Of a DNA stretch of 34,172 nt, positions 7,901-15,914 are shown piece by piece. The stretch spans positions 1-34,172 of the forward strand of contig JAGAOZ010000029.1 in assembly GCA_017623505.1 (NCBI GenBank), given 5' to 3'. How positions within the stretch are numbered: position 1 is the stretch's first letter; each line of letters starts with the position of its first letter. Position numbers and translations under genes: made by a program. The notes under the pieces were generated by a model that searched no databases, was not told the DNA's origin, and worked only from the letters and a program-made list of their open reading frames with translations. The stretch comes from Alistipes sp. Its GTDB lineage: Bacteria > Bacteroidota > Bacteroidia > Bacteroidales > Rikenellaceae.

Positions 7901-9529
7901 ATGTTTCATCGCTTTGAGAAAGATATTACAGGGATTGAGCTACCCGCACTATTCACGTGGCCATTTCACTATGTGCCACATGCTCTGTGCATAGCAGCCA
8001 AGGAGCAGGTAGAACGATACCTCACGACCCGGACCGAGTGGGCAGAGGAGCTTCAAGCGGGCAAGATGATGGGAGTGCTCGTTGTAGAGAACAAAGCGGG
8101 TGAGATTGGTTTCATATCCGCCTTTTCGGGCAATTTAGCAGGTACAAACTCACATCCTTACTTCGTACCACCCGTATACGATATGCTCCGCCCCGATGAC
8201 TTCTTCAAGCGCGAGGAGGCCGAAATATCAGCCATAAATCGCAAAATAACAGAGTTGGAGTTTGGCGACAAATACCAGAAAGCACTGAATGACGTAGAGA
8301 GAAACCGCGAGGAAGAGGTGCGCCTCTTTGCCGAGTTCAAGGTTTACCTCCAAGAGCGCAAGCGACAACGCGATATGTTGCGTGAATCACGCACAGGCGA
8401 TGAGGAGCAGCTCAAACGTGAGAGTCAGCGCGACAATGCCGATTTTCAGCGTCTGAAGCGTACCACACGTGAGCGAGCAGCAAAATATCAAGAGGCCGTA
8501 GATCATTTCAGACGCCAAATTTTAGCCTTAGCGGAGGAGCGACACAGACGCTCTCAGGCATTACAAAAGGCTCTTTTTGAGCGATTCAGACTACTTAACG
8601 CCAACGGCGAAATACGCAATCTTTGCGAGATATTTGCGCCTACAAAACAGCAAGTACCACCCGCAGGGGCAGGAGAGTGTGCCGCTCCAAAGATGCTGCA
8701 ATATGCCTTTGCAAACGGGCTCAAGCCATTGGCTATGGCGGAGTTTTGGCAAGGTCGCTCGCCACGTGGCGAGGTACGTCACGACGGCGAGTTCTACCCT
8801 TCGTGCAACAGCAAGTGCAAGCCTATACTTATGTATATGATGCAGGGGTTAGAGGTAGAGCCCAACCCACTTACACAGATAGTGCCCGACGAGCCGGAGA
8901 TACTCTACGAGGATGAGGATATAATGGCAATAAACAAACCGTGCGGGATGCTCTCCGTTGAGGGCAAGAGCGGTGTAATATCTGTCGAGAGGTGGTATGA
9001 GTTGCGTTTTGGCAAAGCGGACCACCCTATTATCGTGCATCGACTCGACCAATCCACGTCGGGAATACTTCTACTTGCCAAAAACAAAGAGGCTCACAAA
9101 GCCCTGCAAGAGCAATTTATAAAGCAGACGATAACCAAGCGTTACACAGCCCTGCTGGAGGGTGAGGTCAAAGAGTGGCAGGGAGTGATTGACCTGCCTA
9201 TGATGCTCGACTACGACAATCGCCCCCGACAGATGATTTCAGCAAAGGGTAAGCAGGCGATAACACGTTACGAGGTGGCCTCGAAGCACAATGGCATAAC
9301 CCGCATAAAGTTTTATCCCCAAACAGGCAGAACACATCAGCTCCGATTGCACGCAGCACACGCCGAAGGGCTTGGCTGTCCGATAGTTGGCGACGACATA
9401 TACGGCACATCACACACCGCAGACTGCGCCGCAGAGGGCCGTCGTCTTTGTCTGCATGCCGACGTTGTAATATTCCGACATCCGATAACCGACGAGCAGA
9501 TGACCATCCGTTGTAAGGCTCCGTTCTAA
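7901..9529 (+). CDS. RluA-family pseudouridine synthase with long N-terminal extension
   Basis: The 542-aa product has an RluA-type catalytic domain from about residue 330 to the end. It shows the signature HRLDQSTSGILLLAKN near 378-393, with the catalytic Asp in HRLD, and the later GRTHQLRLH motif near 474. It isomerises uridine to pseudouridine in rRNA or tRNA; the target is not predictable. Ordinary RluA enzymes have about 220-330 residues. Here an N-terminal domain (1-105, with LPALFTWPFHYVPHALC and MGVLVVENKAGEIGFISAFSG), a highly charged coiled coil (about 108-225) and a linker domain with EFYPSCNSKCKPILMYMMQG (about 305) come first. The ATG at 7901 is required because the N-terminal motif starts within 15 residues and the next Met is at residue 54. 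Related long versions occur widely in Bacteroidota. Confidence 0.92.
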   Translation: MFHRFEKDITGIELPALFTWPFHYVPHALCIAAKEQVERYLTTRTEWAEELQAGKMMGVLVVENKAGEIGFISAFSGNLAGTNSHPYFVPPVYDMLRPDDFFKREEAEISAINRKITELEFGDKYQKALNDVERNREEEVRLFAEFKVYLQERKRQRDMLRESRTGDEEQLKRESQRDNADFQRLKRTTRERAAKYQEAVDHFRRQILALAEERHRRSQALQKALFERFRLLNANGEIRNLCEIFAPTKQQVPPAGAGECAAPKMLQYAFANGLKPLAMAEFWQGRSPRGEVRHDGEFYPSCNSKCKPILMYMMQGLEVEPNPLTQIVPDEPEILYEDEDIMAINKPCGMLSVEGKSGVISVERWYELRFGKADHPIIVHRLDQSTSGILLLAKNKEAHKALQEQFIKQTITKRYTALLEGEVKEWQGVIDLPMMLDYDNRPRQMISAKGKQAITRYEVASKHNGITRIKFYPQTGRTHQLRLHAAHAEGLGCPIVGDDIYGTSHTADCAAEGRRLCLHADVVIFRHPITDEQMTIRCKAPF

Positions 9530-9629
9530 TCAGCAGCCACTAAGCCCAAAGAGTGGCAAATATAGTCCTCGCGACCACTTTGGCATAGCTATTGATAGTT
9601 TGAAAGCATGAATTTCAAAACAAGTGGCT

Positions 9630-10202
9630 ATGAAAAAATTTTTATTCTCTATGGCACTGTTCGTCGTTGCAGCAACGATGATTGGGTGCTCGCAACAACA
9701 GAAATGGAATCATGAGGAGAAGAAGGCTCTGCACGATATGCTCAAAGAGTATCGTGATATGCTCTACTTGCAGAACTTGACCGACTCAGAGTTTGTGGTA
9801 TTTACCAACGAAGTAGCAAACGACATCGAGCTGGCATACCCCGTATACACCACGTTTATCGAGATGCCTGCCGTGAACGACACGGTGGATATGTTTGTCG
9901 TGACACAGATTGTCGATGAGATAAATGCCGATGCACACAATATGCGCCACCTCTTCCCTTATCGTTACTTAGTGGCCGAGGGCATCCTGCCTAACAACCT
10001 GACACACGCCCAGCAACGTGATTTCTACAAATGTTTTGCACAGAAGGTAAACAGCTATTATATATCTGCCGTAGAATTCTTGCAGGACGTACTCACAAGT
10101 ACATCCAACAACTCAACCATTACACAGATGCAGCAGCAGTGTGCCAACGAGCTCTTTGGCTGGGTAATAGAGATTGACGAAGTAGACATCATAACCGAAT
10201 AA
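9630..10202 (+). CDS. putative lipoprotein of unknown function
   Basis: The 190-aa product begins KKFLFSMALFVVAATMIGCS, a lipoprotein signal peptide with the modified Cys near residue 20. The mature part is mostly helical and acidic, contains no Cys after the lipobox, and has a Gln/Asn/Thr-rich stretch (TSTSNNSTITQMQQQ) near residue 160. I recognise no family. The start is set at the ATG at 9630; a GTG two codons upstream is possible but less likely. The gene lies 100 bp after the RluA-family gene and ends at a strong hairpin shared with the convergent lipid-kinase gene. A cell-envelope role is likely from the lipobox only. Confidence 0.72.
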   Translation: MKKFLFSMALFVVAATMIGCSQQQKWNHEEKKALHDMLKEYRDMLYLQNLTDSEFVVFTNEVANDIELAYPVYTTFIEMPAVNDTVDMFVVTQIVDEINADAHNMRHLFPYRYLVAEGILPNNLTHAQQRDFYKCFAQKVNSYYISAVEFLQDVLTSTSNNSTITQMQQQCANELFGWVIEIDEVDIITE

Positions 10203-10244
10203 GCAACCCACCATCTCATTTATTATAAGTATTTTCCTAACGCC

Positions 10245-10270
10245 GAGAGGGAGCCATGTGGCTCCCTCTC
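10245..10270. terminator. hairpin between convergent genes
   Basis: GAGAGGGAGCC (10245-10255) pairs perfectly with GGCTCCCTCTC (10260-10270) around a 4-nt ATGT loop. There is no U-run in the rightward direction and a weak one in the leftward direction. Its place between two convergent genes suggests bidirectional termination or 3'-end protection. Confidence 0.65.
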
Positions 10271-10293
10271 ATTATGCGTATATACTAGCTCAA

Positions 10294-11250
10294 CTACTTC
10301 AAGAACTCCTTATTTACTATGACCTTAACGCGGTGGTAGTGCATAGTGAACTCCAACGGAGTACCACCCAGCAGCTCGCCATCGACAGCCACAGGAATAT
10401 TAGGCGTAGACTCTATACGTATATTACTACCTCGGTAATGAACGCAGTGACCGATACTATAAACCGTACCATTAAACAGACGGTTGAAGCGGAACAACAG
10501 ATGCCACCAATGGAATGGCTTAATCAGCGTGATATCAAACATACCATCATCAGCAATAGCACTCGGCAGAAGCTGGAAGCCGCCACCGTGATACTTACAG
10601 ATACCGATAGCAGCACTGAAGAGCAAATCATTGTGGACCAGCTCGCCATCTACCCACACTTTGACGCCTGAAGAACGATAGCGGAAGTAGTTATAGATAA
10701 AACTCTTCAAATAGAGATAACGGCCCTTCTTGCCTTTACTCTTGTAGTGCTCGTAACGACGTGTAACACTCGCATCAAAGCCAACACCGGCAACGTTAGC
10801 CATATAACGAGATTGCGCATAATGCGACTCCTCGTAAGCCACCTCGCCGACATCCTGAAGAAATGTAGCACCCTCACATATAGCCCGAATCGCCTCAGAA
10901 TAGCGCGTCGGGATACCAAACATACGAATCCAATCGTTACCCGTACCTACGGCAATAACCGAAATAGTGACCTCCTCAGCCGGAACAGTCTGCTGAATAA
11001 ACAGACCATTGACAACCTCGTGCAGCGTGCCGTCACCGCCAATAACAATAATGCGGCGATAGCCCTCATTGACAGCCTGAACCGTCAATTCAACGACGTG
11101 GCGTTTATACTGCGAGAAGACCAACTCGTAGCAGATATTATTATCACGCAAGAGCTTAGTAATCTGTGGCAAGTCCACCAAGCCCTTACCGCTACCGGCT
11201 ACGGGATTAACAATTGCAAACCATTTCTCGGAAATATCAACCTGTTGCAC
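10294..11250 (-). CDS. diacylglycerol-kinase-family lipid kinase (YegS/DgkB-like)
   Basis: The 318-aa product has the DAGK catalytic fold: NPVAGSGKG at 15-23, the nucleotide-binding GGDGTLHEVVNGL near 72, and GTGNDWIRMFGIP near 105. The C-terminal beta-rich lobe includes GVGFDASVT and IPVAVDGELL. Such enzymes phosphorylate diacylglycerol, sphingosine-like or other lipids at the inner face of the membrane; Bacteroidota make sphingolipids, so a sphingoid substrate is possible but not shown. The start is a GTG at 11250, five bases after the pepD stop codon; no ATG is available before the first motif. It is the last gene of the leftward barrel-phoH-pepD operon. Confidence 0.88.
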   Translation of the reverse strand: MQQVDISEKWFAIVNPVAGSGKGLVDLPQITKLLRDNNICYELVFSQYKRHVVELTVQAVNEGYRRIIVIGGDGTLHEVVNGLFIQQTVPAEEVTISVIAVGTGNDWIRMFGIPTRYSEAIRAICEGATFLQDVGEVAYEESHYAQSRYMANVAGVGFDASVTRRYEHYKSKGKKGRYLYLKSFIYNYFRYRSSGVKVWVDGELVHNDLLFSAAIGICKYHGGGFQLLPSAIADDGMFDITLIKPFHWWHLLFRFNRLFNGTVYSIGHCVHYRGSNIRIESTPNIPVAVDGELLGGTPLEFTMHYHRVKVIVNKEFLK

Positions 11251-11255
11251 AGCGA

Positions 11256-12716
11256 CTACTTTTTAGGAGCGTTACGTAATGTATGAGTCAAGAAATCATA
11301 GAACTTCTCAACCGAAGCAATCTCAACCTTCTCGTCTGGAGAGTGAGGATAGCGGATAGTAGGACCGAACGAAATCATATCCAGCGCAGGATAGTTTGTC
11401 GAGATAATACCGCACTCCAAACCCGCATGAATAGCCTTAATAGCAGGACGTACACCATAAAGCTCCTCGTATGAGAGCAACATAGCCTTCAGGATAGGTG
11501 ACTGCATATTAGGATTCCAGCCGTCGTAAGCACCCGACAACTCAACCTCGCCACCTGCCATCTCAAAGAGTGCCTTGATAGCATCACCCACAGCCTCCTT
11601 CTCGGAGCGAACAGATGAGCGGATGAGCGTCTGCAAACGAATCTGCTTACCATCTGACACGACACGTGCCAAGTTGTTAGAGGTCTGCACCAAGCCCTCC
11701 ATAGCAAGCGACATCTTATCCACGCCGTTAGGACAAGCGACAACCGCTGCCATAAGGTTACGAGCCACCTGCTGAGGGATAACGCTCTGAGGCATATCCG
11801 CCTTTTCAACCTCGACAGCGAGAGAGTCCTCGACACCTGCAAACTCATCCACAAATATAGCCTCCATAGCCTTAGCTACACTCTTCACAGCCTCGGCACT
11901 ACCCTTCTCGACCAATACGGTAGCCAAAGCCTCACGTGGGATAGCATTACGCAGACCGCCTCCATCTACCGACGCCAACACAACAGACATCTGCTCCGAG
12001 AGCTGACGCAACAGGCGGAACAAGAGCTTATTGGCGTTAGCACGCTGGCAGATAATCTGAATACCTGAGTGACCACCCTTACAGCCCTTCACCGAGAGCT
12101 GCAAAGCCTCCATACCCTCTGGTGTAGACTCAGCCACGTAGTTGATAGTGATATTAGCATCCAAGCCACCGGCACAACCTACATACAACTCGCCCTCATC
12201 CTCCGAGTCGAGGTTAAGCAATATATCGCCCTTCAGCAAGTCGCCCTTCAAGCCAAATGCACCCTCCATACCGGTCTCCTCAGTTGCTGTAAAGAGAGCC
12301 TCAATAGGACCGTGAACGAGTGAATCATCCTCCATAACAGCCAAGATAGCTGCCATACCGATACCATTATCAGCGCCGAGAGTTGTTCCGTTAGCTGTCA
12401 CCCACTCGCCATCGATATATGCCTCAATAGGGTCTTTCTCGAAATCGAAGACCTTGTCGTTATTCTTCTGTGGCACCATATCGGTATGTGCCTGCATAAC
12501 AATACCCTTTCTATCCTCCATGCCGGCTGTTGCTGGCTTCGACATATAGACGTTGCCTGCATCATCTACCTTATGGTCAATACCGTGCTCTACGGCAAAA
12601 TCTACAAGGTGCTGACGGATAGCCTCCTCATGGTACGATGGGTGAGGGATAGCTGCGATAGCAGCAAAATGTTTCCAAACAAGTGCGGGCTTCAATGCCG
12701 CAAAATTCTTATCCAT
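11256..12716 (-). CDS. pepD: aminoacyl-histidine dipeptidase (M20 family)
   Basis: The 486-aa product matches PepD (carnosinase-type, M20C) in length and motifs. It has QAHTDMVPQ near 75 (zinc-binding His and the following Asp), GADNGIGMAA near 115 with the bridging Asp, TATEETGMEGA near 143 with the catalytic Glu pair, LNLDSEDEGE near 168, and a final-lobe His in AIHAGLECG near 433. An inserted lid/dimerisation domain fills the middle. It hydrolyses Xaa-His and other dipeptides in the cytoplasm with two metal ions. It begins 27 nt after the phoH stop codon and ends 5 nt before the lipid-kinase start, so it is cotranscribed with both. Confidence 0.95.
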   Translation of the reverse strand: MDKNFAALKPALVWKHFAAIAAIPHPSYHEEAIRQHLVDFAVEHGIDHKVDDAGNVYMSKPATAGMEDRKGIVMQAHTDMVPQKNNDKVFDFEKDPIEAYIDGEWVTANGTTLGADNGIGMAAILAVMEDDSLVHGPIEALFTATEETGMEGAFGLKGDLLKGDILLNLDSEDEGELYVGCAGGLDANITINYVAESTPEGMEALQLSVKGCKGGHSGIQIICQRANANKLLFRLLRQLSEQMSVVLASVDGGGLRNAIPREALATVLVEKGSAEAVKSVAKAMEAIFVDEFAGVEDSLAVEVEKADMPQSVIPQQVARNLMAAVVACPNGVDKMSLAMEGLVQTSNNLARVVSDGKQIRLQTLIRSSVRSEKEAVGDAIKALFEMAGGEVELSGAYDGWNPNMQSPILKAMLLSYEELYGVRPAIKAIHAGLECGIISTNYPALDMISFGPTIRYPHSPDEKVEIASVEKFYDFLTHTLRNAPKK

Positions 12717-12743
12717 ATCTCTAAAGTTTTAAGTTATTTATGT

Positions 12744-13754
12744 TTACTTTTTCTCGCTCGGCATCGGCACGATACGGGCTTGACGCTCCTCTCGCTCTGC
12801 CGCCTTATCAAACGCCTCGACTATATATTTCACAAGGTGGTGACGCACAATATCGCGCTTATCAAACTCGACAATACCTATGCCGTCGATACCCTCCAAA
12901 GTCTTCATAGCACGCATAAGACCGCTGTCGCTCTTACGAGGTAGGTCAATCTGCGTCACGTCGCCCGTAACGATGAACTTAGCATTGCGACCCATACGCG
13001 TTAAGAACATCTTAATCTGCGACTGTGTGGTATTCTGGGCCTCATCCAAGATAACGAAGGCATTGTCCAGCGTACGTCCTCGCATATATGCCAAAGGGGC
13101 TATCTGCACCGTACCATCCTCCAAAAACTTTTGCAATTTGGCTGCCGGAATCATATCGTTGAGTGCATCGTACAAAGGTTGCAAATAAGGGTCCAACTTA
13201 TCCTTCATATCACCGGGCAGGAAACCCAGCTTCTCGCCCGCCTCGACAGCAGGACGCGTTAAGATAACACGCCTAACCTCCTTCTCCTTCAAAGCACGTA
13301 CCGCCAATGCAATAGCTGTATAGGTCTTACCTGAGCCTGCCGGACCGACTGCAAACAATAGGTCATTATCACCGAAAAGCTCTACCAAGCGTCGCTGATT
13401 CACCGTACGGGCACGGATGATATTGCCATTATTGCCGTAGACGATGGTATCCTTGTCGCTCACAGGCTCCACGCAGTCGCTCATGGAGAGCGAGAAGGCC
13501 TGCTGCACAACCTCTCGCGAGATATTGCCATACTTGAGGTAATACTCCACCAAAGAGTTTAATTTTCGCTCAAAAGAGTCCACGTCGGCTTTAGCTCCCA
13601 GCACCTTTATCGACGAGCCACGCGCCACAATCCGCACCTTCGGCGAGAGCTCCCGCATCTGCTCGAAATAGATATTCTGAGGGCCATACAGCTCTCGCGC
13701 ATCAACACCCTCCAAGACAACCTCTTTACCTATTGCTTCCTTTGTCATCTTCAT
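12744..13754 (-). CDS. PhoH family P-loop ATPase
   Basis: The 336-aa product has a short N-terminal KH-like segment (about 1-110) and a PhoH ATPase domain with Walker A GPAGSGKTYTA (about 138), LTRPAVEAGEKLGFLPGD, Walker B FVILDEAQNTT and sensor GDVTQIDLP. PhoH proteins are cytoplasmic ATPases linked to RNA metabolism and the phosphate or stress response; the exact job is unsettled. The ATG at 13754 is chosen because it overlaps the TAA of the upstream gene by one base (TAATG), a classic translational-coupling arrangement. A longer reading frame reaching to 13811 would run through the upstream gene and is unlikely. Confidence 0.92.
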   Translation of the reverse strand: MKMTKEAIGKEVVLEGVDARELYGPQNIYFEQMRELSPKVRIVARGSSIKVLGAKADVDSFERKLNSLVEYYLKYGNISREVVQQAFSLSMSDCVEPVSDKDTIVYGNNGNIIRARTVNQRRLVELFGDNDLLFAVGPAGSGKTYTAIALAVRALKEKEVRRVILTRPAVEAGEKLGFLPGDMKDKLDPYLQPLYDALNDMIPAAKLQKFLEDGTVQIAPLAYMRGRTLDNAFVILDEAQNTTQSQIKMFLTRMGRNAKFIVTGDVTQIDLPRKSDSGLMRAMKTLEGIDGIGIVEFDKRDIVRHHLVKYIVEAFDKAAEREERQARIVPMPSEKK

Positions 13755-14377
13755 TAAAATACATATCCAACACTTAGCCCTATCCACTGACTGCGCATCT
13801 GAAACTCGCACCCCTCAAAATAGTTATCACTCTTAGTGAAGTTACCCGTGTAGCGGGCATCAATGATAAGATGGGGTGTCAGCTCCACAGCTACTCCTGC
13901 AGCATAACCTACGGTCGAACGCAACTGCCCCGCCTCGACACGCTCTTTGGTCAAGTCATATCGCGCCGCAGAGGCTATATTCAACACCGGACCGACGTTG
14001 AAACGCACGCGCCTAAGACCACGATACGAAAAGAGGATAGGCACCTCGACAATATTACCGTTAATTCTGTGATTTGCACCTGCATAGCTCGCATCGAGTT
14101 TGTTGTGCAGATAGGCTATCTCGCCCTGAATTGCATAGCTCTCGCTCCAACACATCGACATCATCAACGCCGCACGAAAACCCAGCCGTGGCTCTATATC
14201 GACGCTCTCAGCCTCACTCAGCATATATGCGCCACCCACCGAGATACCCAGCTCGACACGCTTACGAGGGCGTTCCAGACCGTAGTAATATTTATCATAC
14301 TCGGTCATCTGCGCCTTAGCATCGGGCAGAAACACCAACAGGGCAATGGCTATAAATATTATTCTTCGTAAATTCAT
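13754..14377 (-). CDS. outer-membrane beta-barrel protein
   Basis: The 207-aa product has a signal peptide (NLRRIIFIAIALLVFLPDAKAQ, cleaved after about residue 22). Its mature part of about 185 residues has amphipathic strands, glycine-rich turns (ELGISVGGAYML, GLRRVRFNVGPVLNI, STVGYAAGVAVELTP) and a C-terminal strand ending in aromatic VF, as in OmpA/OmpW/PorT-type barrels of eight strands. It probably sits in the outer membrane; its function is unknown. The ATG at 14377 is preferred over the in-frame GTG at 14380. It is the first gene of the operon, with a consensus promoter and a palindrome 45-60 bp upstream, and a 10-bp-period repeat upstream of those. It overlaps phoH by one base. Confidence 0.85.
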   Translation of the reverse strand: MNLRRIIFIAIALLVFLPDAKAQMTEYDKYYYGLERPRKRVELGISVGGAYMLSEAESVDIEPRLGFRAALMMSMCWSESYAIQGEIAYLHNKLDASYAGANHRINGNIVEVPILFSYRGLRRVRFNVGPVLNIASAARYDLTKERVEAGQLRSTVGYAAGVAVELTPHLIIDARYTGNFTKSDNYFEGCEFQMRSQWIGLSVGYVF

Positions 14378-14421
14378 CACTCAACTTCTCATCCGAGCCA
14401 TAAACGCAGACTCCGACAATG

Positions 14422-14436
14422 TAACTTTCAAAGTTA
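14422..14436. promoter_or_regulatory. palindrome covering the -7 box of the barrel operon
   Basis: TAACTTT-C-AAAGTTA is a perfect 15-bp inverted repeat with one central base. Its right half is the leftward -7 box, so a dimeric regulator bound here would block the promoter. Confidence 0.4.
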
Positions 14437-14460
14437 ATAAAAGAAAATGAATTTACAAAA
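14429..14460 (-). promoter_or_regulatory. promoter of the barrel-phoH-pepD-lipid kinase operon
   Basis: Read leftward, TTTTG (14460-14456), a 19-bp spacer and TAACTTTG (14436-14429) match the Bacteroidota consensus. Transcription should start near 14424, giving a leader of about 45 nt. Confidence 0.75.
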
Positions 14461-14489
14461 CCGAAAACTAAAAGTTCAATTTCCGCCCT

Positions 14490-14539
14490 CGACTTTAATA
14501 TCCCTTAGTCTCCTTTAATTTGCTTTAGTCTCCCTAACG
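14490..14539 (-). repeat. 10-bp-period tandem repeat, copy B
   Basis: Read leftward, five units are exactly in phase: CGTTAGGGAG, ACTAAAGCAA, ATTAAAGGAG, ACTAAGGGAT and ATTAAAGTCG. Two more degenerate units extend to about 14560, one base out of phase. The last two units match the last two of copy A at 16 of 20 positions or better. As in copy A, an ACTTTTAGTTTT motif follows (14476-14465). The array ends 113 bp before the barrel gene's start. Confidence 0.7.
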
Positions 14540-14563
14540 GCTCTTTTAACAACCCTACGGTAT

Positions 14564-14589
14564 TGCGGGTAACCAATTAGTTACCCGCA
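14564..14589. repeat. inverted repeat with GC-rich arms
   Basis: TGCGGGTAAC (14564-14573) and GTTACCCGCA (14580-14589) form perfect 10-bp arms around a 6-nt CAATTA loop. There is no adjacent U-run on either side, so an operator or structural role is as likely as termination. Confidence 0.5.
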
Positions 14590-14644
14590 TATTACGCCAC
14601 CATTCCCCTCACTAACACGGGGAGTTTTTACTTCCCACGACAAT

Positions 14645-14680
14645 AAAAAACCTGTCTAACAATCGAAAATGTTAGACAGG
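14645..14680 (-). terminator. rpoD terminator
   Basis: Read leftward, CCTGTCTAACA (14680-14670) pairs perfectly with TGTTAGACAGG (14661-14651) around an 8-nt loop and is followed by TTTTTT (14650-14645). It lies 30 bp after the rpoD stop codon. Confidence 0.9.
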
Positions 14681-14710
14681 CTCTTCTTGTAACTATTAGG
14701 TTAAAAAATC

Positions 14711-15571
14711 TTATCCCAAGTATGATTTAAGGAGCTTGCTGCGTGATGAATGACGCAGGCGGCGGATTGCCTTCTCCTTAATCTGACGTACGCGCTCGCG
14801 TGTGAGGTCAAACTTCTCGCCAATCTCCTCGAGAGTCATCTCTGAGCAGCCTATGCCGAAGAAATACTTGATGATATCACGTTCACGCTCGGTGAGTGTC
14901 TCCAAAGCACGATCTACCTCGGTTGCCAACGACTCGTTGATAAGTCCACGGTCGGCATTTGGCGAATCGGTATTTACCAATACGTCCAAAAGTGAGTTAT
15001 CCTCACCGTCGGCAAATGGCGCATCAACAGAGATGTGACGACCTGCAACACGCAGAGTATCAGATACTTTCTCCTTTGGTAACTCCAACTCATTAGCCAA
15101 CTCCTCTGGCGATGGAGTACGCTCGTGCTCCTGCTCGAAGCGAGCAAAAGCCTTGTTAATCTTATTGAGTGAGCCTACCTGGTTTAGTGGCAGACGTACG
15201 ATACGTGACTGCTCTGCCAATGCCTGCAAGATAGACTGACGAATCCACCATACGGCGTATGAGATGAACTTAAAACCACGTGTCTCATCGAACTTCTCGG
15301 CTGCCTTGATAAGTCCTAAGTTACCCTCGTTGATAAGGTCAGGGAGACTAAGTCCTTGATTTTGATATTGTTTAGCTACCGATACCACGAAACGAAGGTT
15401 TGCCTTTGTGAGCTTATCCAAAGCCTCCTGGTCGCCCTTACGGATTCGTTGAGCCAATTCTACCTCTTCCTCTACTGTAATCAAATCCTCCTTACCAATC
15501 TCCTGGAGATACTTATCAAGCGATGCACTCTCACGATTGGTGATAGATTTTGTAATCTTTAATTGACGCAT
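14711..15571 (-). CDS. rpoD: primary sigma factor RpoD/SigA (Bacteroidota short type)
   Basis: The 286-aa product contains sigma region 1.2 ([20 protein letters not shown], about 17-36), region 2 with the [17 protein letters not shown] core and the -10-recognition helix [15 protein letters not shown] (about 100-115), region 3, and region 4 with the helix-turn-helix [23 protein letters not shown] near 250. Region 1.1 is absent and the non-conserved region very short, as in the primary sigma of Bacteroides and relatives. That factor reads the TTTG/TAnnTTTG promoters seen throughout this window. It directs most transcription. It is a single-gene unit with its own terminator; its own promoter is not obvious. 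Confidence 0.95.
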   Translation of the reverse strand: MRQLKITKSITNRESASLDKYLQEIGKEDLITVEEEVELAQRIRKGDQEALDKLTKANLRFVVSVAKQYQNQGLSLPDLINEGNLGLIKAAEKFDETRGFKFISYAVWWIRQSILQALAEQSRIVRLPLNQVGSLNKINKAFARFEQEHERTPSPEELANELELPKEKVSDTLRVAGRHISVDAPFADGEDNSLLDVLVNTDSPNADRGLINESLATEVDRALETLTERERDIIKYFFGIGCSEMTLEEIGEKFDLTRERVRQIKEKAIRRLRHSSRSKLLKSYLG

Positions 15572-15672
15572 AATTGCTATTTATAATTTTAGTATTTATT
15601 AGCTACTGAATGTGCTCTTTATATCTAACACTACTCAATACGTAAATCGTTGCGGTTTTGTTTCAATTTAGT

Positions 15673-15732
15673 GAACGAAAATCGCAAAATTTCCATCGGT
15701 TTCGCATAAATAACGAACGAAATCGCTAAAAT
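15673..15732 (-). repeat. spaced direct repeats upstream of rpoD
   Basis: GAACGAAAATCGCAAAAT (15673-15690) and GAACGAAATCGCTAAAAT (15715-15732) differ by two single-base shifts and are 42 bp apart, four helical turns. A shorter match, ACGTAAATCGT, lies at 15640-15650. They sit 70-160 bp before the rpoD start, where a regulator could bind. Confidence 0.4.
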
Positions 15733-15860
15733 AGTTTACGGTTTCCGCCCTTTTATTCTACCTTTTCGCCATATCCGCACTCCAAAGCCGCCCAATAAAA
15801 CAAATACCACGCCAAAAAAATATTTGCATCAACTAATGGAAGATGTTGAGGATTTCCATA

Positions 15861-15890
15861 AAAAAAGCTCGCAACGAATTGCGAGCTTTT
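15861..15890 (-). terminator. glyA terminator
   Basis: Read leftward, AAAAGCTCGCAA (15890-15879) pairs perfectly with TTGCGAGCTTTT (15874-15863) around a UUCG loop, and the T-run continues to 15861. It lies 25 bp after the glyA stop codon. Confidence 0.92.
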
Positions 15891-15914
15891 GAGGTCTATT
15901 TGTGAGGAGAAATA

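Larger units (their letters stand above)
14378..14710. other. intergenic region between barrel gene and rpoD
   Basis: This 333-bp gap holds, from left to right, the leftward promoter of the barrel operon, the 10-bp-period repeat (copy B), a 26-bp inverted repeat, a weaker CCCC/GGGG hairpin followed by AGTTTTT (14605-14628), and the rpoD terminator. No coding sequence is evident. Confidence 0.7.
15572..15914. other. intergenic region between rpoD and glyA
   Basis: The 343-bp gap carries the upstream region of rpoD on its left and the glyA terminator on its right. Between them are repeated ACGAAAATCGC-like motifs at 15640, 15675 and 15717. I see no convincing TAnnTTTG box for rpoD and no coding sequence beyond an 18-codon frame from 15836 that ends in the terminator. 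Confidence 0.6.

Noticed and set aside
10747-11286. A 179-codon open frame antisense to the lipid-kinase gene
   Set aside because: It overlaps the conserved glycine-rich motifs of the kinase on the other strand; its composition reflects the reverse reading of that gene.
13755-13811. A longer PhoH reading frame beginning at 13811
   Set aside because: The extra residues come from the end of the upstream barrel gene in another frame, and the TAATG junction gives a better start.
15836-15892. An 18-codon rightward frame before the glyA terminator
   Set aside because: It ends within the terminator hairpin, has no promoter, and is most simply chance.
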